DNA of 64,000 bases from Bacillota bacterium (GTDB lineage Bacteria > Bacillota > Clostridia > Christensenellales > UMGS416), in NCBI GenBank assembly GCA_016281935.1, contig JAEEJN010000038.1, positions 1-64,000 on the forward strand. The letters run 5' to 3'. Of this stretch, positions 59,137-64,000 are shown piece after piece (position 1 is the stretch's first letter; each line of letters begins with the position of its first letter). The notes beneath the pieces are model-generated. The model worked only from the letters and a program-made list of their open reading frames with translations. It made no database searches and was not told where the DNA came from. A program made the translations under genes and the position numbers.

Positions 59137-59391
59137 CCAGATTCCATCAGTGTGCAGATAGGGAACCAAGGGGGCAGATCCATCTGCTCCCTTGGACTAA
59201 CCATCCATTCATCCATTATGCCGCAAGATACATTGACAGTTAGAATAATATATTATAAGATTGATGCGTCTAAATGGGGAAGCGGAGAATCAACGTACAG
59301 AGATCTCGATTTTTTGTGAAAACCTTGCTCTGACACTCGAACTGATCACTCGTTCGTCAGAATGGATGAAACCATACAGGAGGATAATCAA

Positions 59392-59787
59392 ATGAAACAA
59401 AAAAAGTGCTTGGCTATTGTTGCGCTGTTGTTCATAATGGCTTTCTTGACAGTATCAGCTTCTGCTTCAGGGAATGTAACGGCAACAGCTTATCAGAACA
59501 CAACTTATGATGTAAATCCAGCATACAGCAGTTATACGATTTCCAGTTCAGGCTCTCCAACAGGATATGTTTCCGTGAATGCAAATTATTCTGGATCCGG
59601 AACGGTTACTGGTGTGATGCAAGAGAAACTGCATGGTAATGTCGGTGGAACAAGTGTATCTGCCAGAGGAACTGTTAGCCAAAGCGGAACTGTAGTGCTT
59701 TCTTCCAATTTGTATTATCGTGCCAAAGCCAGCATAAGCGGTGCAACAAGTACCTCCACAGGCTCTGCTACTGCACATGTTGGATAG
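59392..59787 (+). CDS. Small secreted, Ser/Thr/Gly-rich, beta-rich hypothetical protein
   Basis: AGGAGG RBS; signal peptide MKQKKCLAIVALLFIMAFLTVSASASG; mature part rich in alternating S/T/G/V. Confidence 0.7.
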   Translation: MKQKKCLAIVALLFIMAFLTVSASASGNVTATAYQNTTYDVNPAYSSYTISSSGSPTGYVSVNANYSGSGTVTGVMQEKLHGNVGGTSVSARGTVSQSGTVVLSSNLYYRAKASISGATSTSTGSATAHVG

Positions 59788-59811
59788 GAATGCAAGGAGA
59801 GAAGGCAAGCA

Positions 59812-60963
59812 ATGAAACGTCGATTCTTTAGAGGAATGATTGTTGCTTTGTGTTTCTTTCTTTCCGCATGCTCTGCTGTCAGCTCCGCCGCTCCGGAAGG
59901 AGCGGCGGAGTCTTTCTATACGACTTTATCGGAAGAGCAGAAGCAGAGGATCGAGGACGCTTTACAATCCATTCCGGACACCTCGGCACCTTCATGGGTT
60001 AATGAAGAGCCCTCTGTCTCAAGTATAGGGATGAACTATTCCGAGGCTCGATTAGCAGATACCAAAGAAGATGCGGCGCAGATCATGATGGCGATCCTGA
60101 AAGATGCGCCTTATCCGTATGATTATATCATCAGGGATTCTATATCGATGAACGGCAAGGAGATTCCCTGCATCTGGATTTTCGCTGTCAATGAACTGGG
60201 AGAATCCATCGACCTGCTGTTCTATGATATTGAATATGCTTCCAGTGATATGGATCCAGTTGTGATCCGAAACGATCCTGTTTTTATCTGGACCAGAAAG
60301 AATGAGTGCACCAACTTCGTCCACGGCTTTCATTATCCCAGCAACATCTTGGGTATCGGGCAGATGATTCACTGTGAAAGCAAGAATCATCTGTTTGGGA
60401 TCTCCTTTACCGGACAGACTTTTTCCATGTTGGATCTGCGGATCGTGATTTATGCGGAAGAAGAGAATGAAACGGATTGGGACCATGAGTTCGAATACTG
60501 GAACGGTTCAAAATGGGTGACAATTACGCAGAGGCCTGAACAGTCTGCTCCTTTTTCTTCTGATCAGGTTAACTATCCTACTCATAAACCGGAAGAGAAT
60601 CTCAAAAAGGAACTGGAATCCATGCTCACAAGTCTGGAAACATCGGGGGAAGGCTATAACTGGGAATTCCAGAACGATGAGATCACCCTGGAGGGCAATA
60701 CGTATCCTGTGGTGTGGGTCTTCGCAGAGAACCAGAAGGGCGAATGGGTGGACATCCTTTTCTCAGAAGATCCGGATTTCTGTTACCTTATGACAAGACA
60801 TCAGGAAGAGATCGGACTCCAGCGCAAGACGCAACCCGAATCTTTGGACCGTACTTTTGAGGACTGGTTGACGCAGGACGTCTTCTATCATGGCTACAGT
60901 TTTTATATGGATGGTGATGCTCACGCCATCCGTGATTGCGGCATGGCATGGGGGATGAAGTAG
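59812..60963 (+). CDS. Lipoprotein with two related internal repeats
   Basis: MKRRFFRGMIVALCFFLSAC lipobox; MNGKEIPCIWIFAVNELGESIDLLFYD and LEGNTYPVVWVFAENQKGEWVDILFSE. Confidence 0.7.
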   Translation: MKRRFFRGMIVALCFFLSACSAVSSAAPEGAAESFYTTLSEEQKQRIEDALQSIPDTSAPSWVNEEPSVSSIGMNYSEARLADTKEDAAQIMMAILKDAPYPYDYIIRDSISMNGKEIPCIWIFAVNELGESIDLLFYDIEYASSDMDPVVIRNDPVFIWTRKNECTNFVHGFHYPSNILGIGQMIHCESKNHLFGISFTGQTFSMLDLRIVIYAEEENETDWDHEFEYWNGSKWVTITQRPEQSAPFSSDQVNYPTHKPEENLKKELESMLTSLETSGEGYNWEFQNDEITLEGNTYPVVWVFAENQKGEWVDILFSEDPDFCYLMTRHQEEIGLQRKTQPESLDRTFEDWLTQDVFYHGYSFYMDGDAHAIRDCGMAWGMK

Positions 60964-60994
60964 ACGGATCGCTTTTCAGGGGGAGGATCATATC

Positions 60995-62278
60995 ATGAGG
61001 AATATCCTGAAATTTGAACTTCGAAAAATCTGGTACAGGAAAGCCTGGACAATTCCTGCTTTGATTGCTGCGATTCTTGTGCTTTGGATCACCATCGGAG
61101 GCGGTTTGGACGGTCTGCGTTATGTCCTGAGCGGGAAGGCCGCTGTGGTCCGTAAGGAAATGCAGCCTTTATGGGGGAAAAGCTACACGCAGGAAGTAAG
61201 GGAATACGCAAAGGGCAGGGCAGAAGAAATGGGGATTGTTCTGGATGGTGATCCCCTGATGATGGATGTGCTTCACCTCATTCAACCCGTCGCGGAGCAG
61301 TATGGAGAAGATTCTGCAGAATATGAAATGGCTTTTTCCTGGCTTATGATTTATACTCTTCCCAGCGATGAAGAGAACATGGAGAATTATGAAACCATGC
61401 TTCAGAGCATGAAGGAAGCTCTACAGACAGGACAGATCTCCAGGTCACAGTATCGTCAGGTCCTTCGCGCATCAGATCCCATGCCCTATGAGATCGTTCC
61501 GGGCAGCACGGCATGGCAATTCTGGCTGGATTCGGAAGACTATCTGCCGCTCCTTTCCGGAGTTGGTGTATTAGCACTGCTCCTGGTGTTTTTCAGTGAT
61601 GTGTTCAGCAGGGAAGAGGGTGGAGGATTGAGGGAAATCTCTCTCTCCAGGCCTCGCTGCCGGCAATGGATTCTAGCCAAAGTGCTGGCGACGGCGATCT
61701 CCAGCGCAGGGATCGTCCTGGCTTTGTATGGCGGTTTGCTCCTGATCTTAGGCTTGATTTTCGGCTTTCAAGGCTGGAACTGCAGTCCGCTTGCTTATGC
61801 GGCAGGCGGCTATATCTATGGGGATATCGGGCACAATGCGACCAGCCTGACCCTTGGATTGCTTCGCCTGGCTGTGCTGACCCTGGGTGGAACCGCGCTG
61901 GGGACGATGATTGCTGCCTGCTCTGCTGTGACACGCAGAGCGCTTCCCGCCATGGGAATGGCCTTACTGATATTCTTTTTGATGGAAAGCCTGCTTTTCA
62001 TCGAATGTTCTGTGACGAATTACCTGATCCAGCATGCCTCGCCCCTTCTGTATGAAGCGGATTTCCAAATGATTCGGACGATACTCACGACGCCGGTACG
62101 GCTATTCCTCAACGTAGAAGTTCTGACAATGGGAACAAAGCTGATGAGCAACTATTCCAATCTGATGATTCATAATATGACAGTGACTCCCGATCTCCTA
62201 TTTGCGTTCATTTTGGTGACGGTGACATTCATGGCCTTATGTATCGGACTGTGCTTTACCTACCGACGGCAGCGATAG
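60995..62278 (+). CDS. ABC-2 type transporter permease
   Basis: N-terminal FELRKIWYRKAWTIPALIAAIL TM, extracytoplasmic domain, C-terminal cluster of TM helices; followed by ATPase gene. Confidence 0.75.
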   Translation: MRNILKFELRKIWYRKAWTIPALIAAILVLWITIGGGLDGLRYVLSGKAAVVRKEMQPLWGKSYTQEVREYAKGRAEEMGIVLDGDPLMMDVLHLIQPVAEQYGEDSAEYEMAFSWLMIYTLPSDEENMENYETMLQSMKEALQTGQISRSQYRQVLRASDPMPYEIVPGSTAWQFWLDSEDYLPLLSGVGVLALLLVFFSDVFSREEGGGLREISLSRPRCRQWILAKVLATAISSAGIVLALYGGLLLILGLIFGFQGWNCSPLAYAAGGYIYGDIGHNATSLTLGLLRLAVLTLGGTALGTMIAACSAVTRRALPAMGMALLIFFLMESLLFIECSVTNYLIQHASPLLYEADFQMIRTILTTPVRLFLNVEVLTMGTKLMSNYSNLMIHNMTVTPDLLFAFILVTVTFMALCIGLCFTYRRQR

Positions 62279-62319
62279 TGCTATACCAGGAACGACAGTC
62301 TTTTCATGAGGAGGATCAG

Positions 62320-63198
62320 ATGGAACTTACATTCAAAGACCTGACGAAACGCTACGGACGCAAGCGCGCCGTTGACCGTTTGAACGTGACCCTGACGCAC
62401 GGGGTGTACGGACTGCTCGGACCCAACGGGTCCGGCAAGACTACCCTCATGCGCATGATGACCGGTCTCCTGAAGCCGACTTCCGGCCAGGTCCTGTATA
62501 ACGGACAGGAGATTGCGAAGATGGGAGACGCCTACCGGGCCAAACTGGGCTTCCTGCCCCAGGAGTTCGGGTTCTACAGGGGATTCACCGGAAATGATAT
62601 GCTCCGCTATATCGCCGCCCTCAAGGGACTGGATGAGAAGAAAACGGAAAAGGAAGTCAAAAGGCTCTCGGAGATGGTGGGGCTTTCGTCAGATGAGATG
62701 GGACGTCTCGTCTCCGGTTATTCCGGCGGCATGCGCAGGAGACTGGGCATCGCGCAGGCGCTCATGGACGATCCCGAGATCCTCGTTCTGGACGAACCGA
62801 CCGCCGGCCTCGACCCCCAGGAACGCGTCCGTTTCCGCAATCTTATCTCAGGCATCTCGTCTTCCCGGCTCGTACTTCTGTCCACGCACATCATATCGGA
62901 TATCGAGTTCATCGCGGGAGACGTCATTATCCTGCGCAGGGGGAAACTCCTGCTCCAGGCGCCGCCGGCGGAGATCATAGCGTCAGTAAAGGGAAAGGTG
63001 TGGATCGTGGAAGTGCGGCCGGAAGAAGTCGAACGCTTTCAGAAGAGCTGCCTCATCGGAAACCTGCGCCAGACGGAGAACGGTGTGGAACTGCGCATCG
63101 TGGGAGACGAAGCGCCGGATCATCCGGACACACTGCCGGCTGAACCCACACTGGAAGACGTATACCTTTATTATTTCCGCGAAGCATCCGGATCATGA
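62320..63198 (+). CDS. ABC transporter ATP-binding protein
   Basis: GLLGPNGSGKTTLMRMMTGL; VSGYSGGMRRRLGIAQAL; ILVLDEPTAGLDPQERVRFRNLI. Confidence 0.92.
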   Translation: MELTFKDLTKRYGRKRAVDRLNVTLTHGVYGLLGPNGSGKTTLMRMMTGLLKPTSGQVLYNGQEIAKMGDAYRAKLGFLPQEFGFYRGFTGNDMLRYIAALKGLDEKKTEKEVKRLSEMVGLSSDEMGRLVSGYSGGMRRRLGIAQALMDDPEILVLDEPTAGLDPQERVRFRNLISGISSSRLVLLSTHIISDIEFIAGDVIILRRGKLLLQAPPAEIIASVKGKVWIVEVRPEEVERFQKSCLIGNLRQTENGVELRIVGDEAPDHPDTLPAEPTLEDVYLYYFREASGS

Positions 63199-64000
63199 GA
63201 CGGGAGAAGAAAAGCGGATCGAAAAAGATCCGGCGCAGGCTTTATGCCCTCGAACTGAAGAAACTGAATCCTCTGGGGACAGGGATCGCTGCGGCGTGTA
63301 TCCTGACCGCGCTGTTCCTGCTCCCTTTTCTTCTGCGCAGCAGCACGCTGGGCATCTATGAGTCTGCGGCAGAACGAAAAGCCATGTATGAAGAGCACGG
63401 AGGTCTGATCACGGAAGCGTATCTGCACGAAGCGGCGGACATCGCCCGGGATCTGCCGGATCCGAACGATCCGGAAGCCTGGTTCTCCATGACGGAAGAG
63501 AACAGGAAGGACCAGATGTGGCTCGAGGATCTGAAACGGAAACTGGAACGGTTCGGACTGCCGAGCTATGAGGAACTGCTCTGGGATCCGGAACAGACTG
63601 AACCTCTGCTTTCGGAAGGATATGAACCTGTCCTCTATGCGGATACGGACGGATGGGAACTGTACATGAAGCTGCAGTCAGGGATCGGGGCGGTGGTGTC
63701 GCTGATCCTCCCGTGTTTCCTCCTGTCCCCGCTCCTGAACGGGGAAGTGGCATCCGGGATGCGCCGGGTGATCCTGACGATCGCCGGGAGCGAAAAGAGC
63801 CAGATCCGTGCGAAGTGGTGCGCCGCGCTGACCGTGGCGGCGGCCTCAGCCGTACTGACGGAACTGCTGCCACTCCTGGGCACTGCGCTTTGTACGGGCC
63901 TTACGTCGCCGGATCTTCCTGTCGGGAACCTGGGACTCGGACTGGAGAATGGATGGACGATTGGGCAGCTATTCCTGCTGCGCTTTTCTCTTCTGTTCCT
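63195..64000 (+). CDS. ABC-2 type transporter permease-like protein (3' end outside window)
   Basis: ATGA overlap with ATPase; RLYALELKKLNPLGTGIAAACILTALFLLPFLL TM then LILPCFLLSPLLNGEVASGM. Confidence 0.7.
   Translation, partial: MRREKKSGSKKIRRRLYALELKKLNPLGTGIAAACILTALFLLPFLLRSSTLGIYESAAERKAMYEEHGGLITEAYLHEAADIARDLPDPNDPEAWFSMTEENRKDQMWLEDLKRKLERFGLPSYEELLWDPEQTEPLLSEGYEPVLYADTDGWELYMKLQSGIGAVVSLILPCFLLSPLLNGEVASGMRRVILTIAGSEKSQIRAKWCAALTVAAASAVLTELLPLLGTALCTGLTSPDLPVGNLGLGLENGWTIGQLFLLRFSLLF

Overview
Chromosomal window from an anaerobic Firmicutes/Clostridia-like genome (inferred from gene content). (A) 0-30 kb: a hemicellulose and sugar-acid locus with five GH51 alpha-L-arabinofuranosidase paralogs (one cut by the window edge), two CE1/EstA-like esterases, a GarR/LtnD-like dehydrogenase plus OtnK-family kinase, a dienelactone hydrolase plus anSME-like radical SAM maturase, and an oligopeptide-family (Dpp/Opp) ABC importer. 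(B) 30-43 kb: a housekeeping run galK-tsaE-tsaB-rimI-hydrolase-Mur ligase-ddl-lepA-nrdR-pgeF, then a HelD-like helicase and a NUDIX protein. (C) 43.6-52.8 kb: a ten-gene Mrp/Mbh-type antiporter cluster with four NuoL/M/N-like subunits and no hydrogenase genes. (D) 53-58 kb: carboxylesterase, DUF6062-like protein, dCMP deaminase, and CIRCE-controlled groES-groEL. (E) 58-64 kb: an accessory zone with direct repeats, a decayed CHAP-domain gene, small secreted proteins and lipoproteins, and an ABC-2 transporter. The most striking signal is in the Dpp/Opp importer (11.0-18.6 kb). Its DppC-type permease carries a complete seven-repeat RCC1-like beta-propeller in the extracytoplasmic segment after TM1. 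Its DppF-type ATPase carries a ~180-aa coiled-coil-like insertion between Walker A and the Q-loop. A 76-aa membrane protein is encoded directly at the 3' end of the operon. I know of no description of such an importer, but I could not search.
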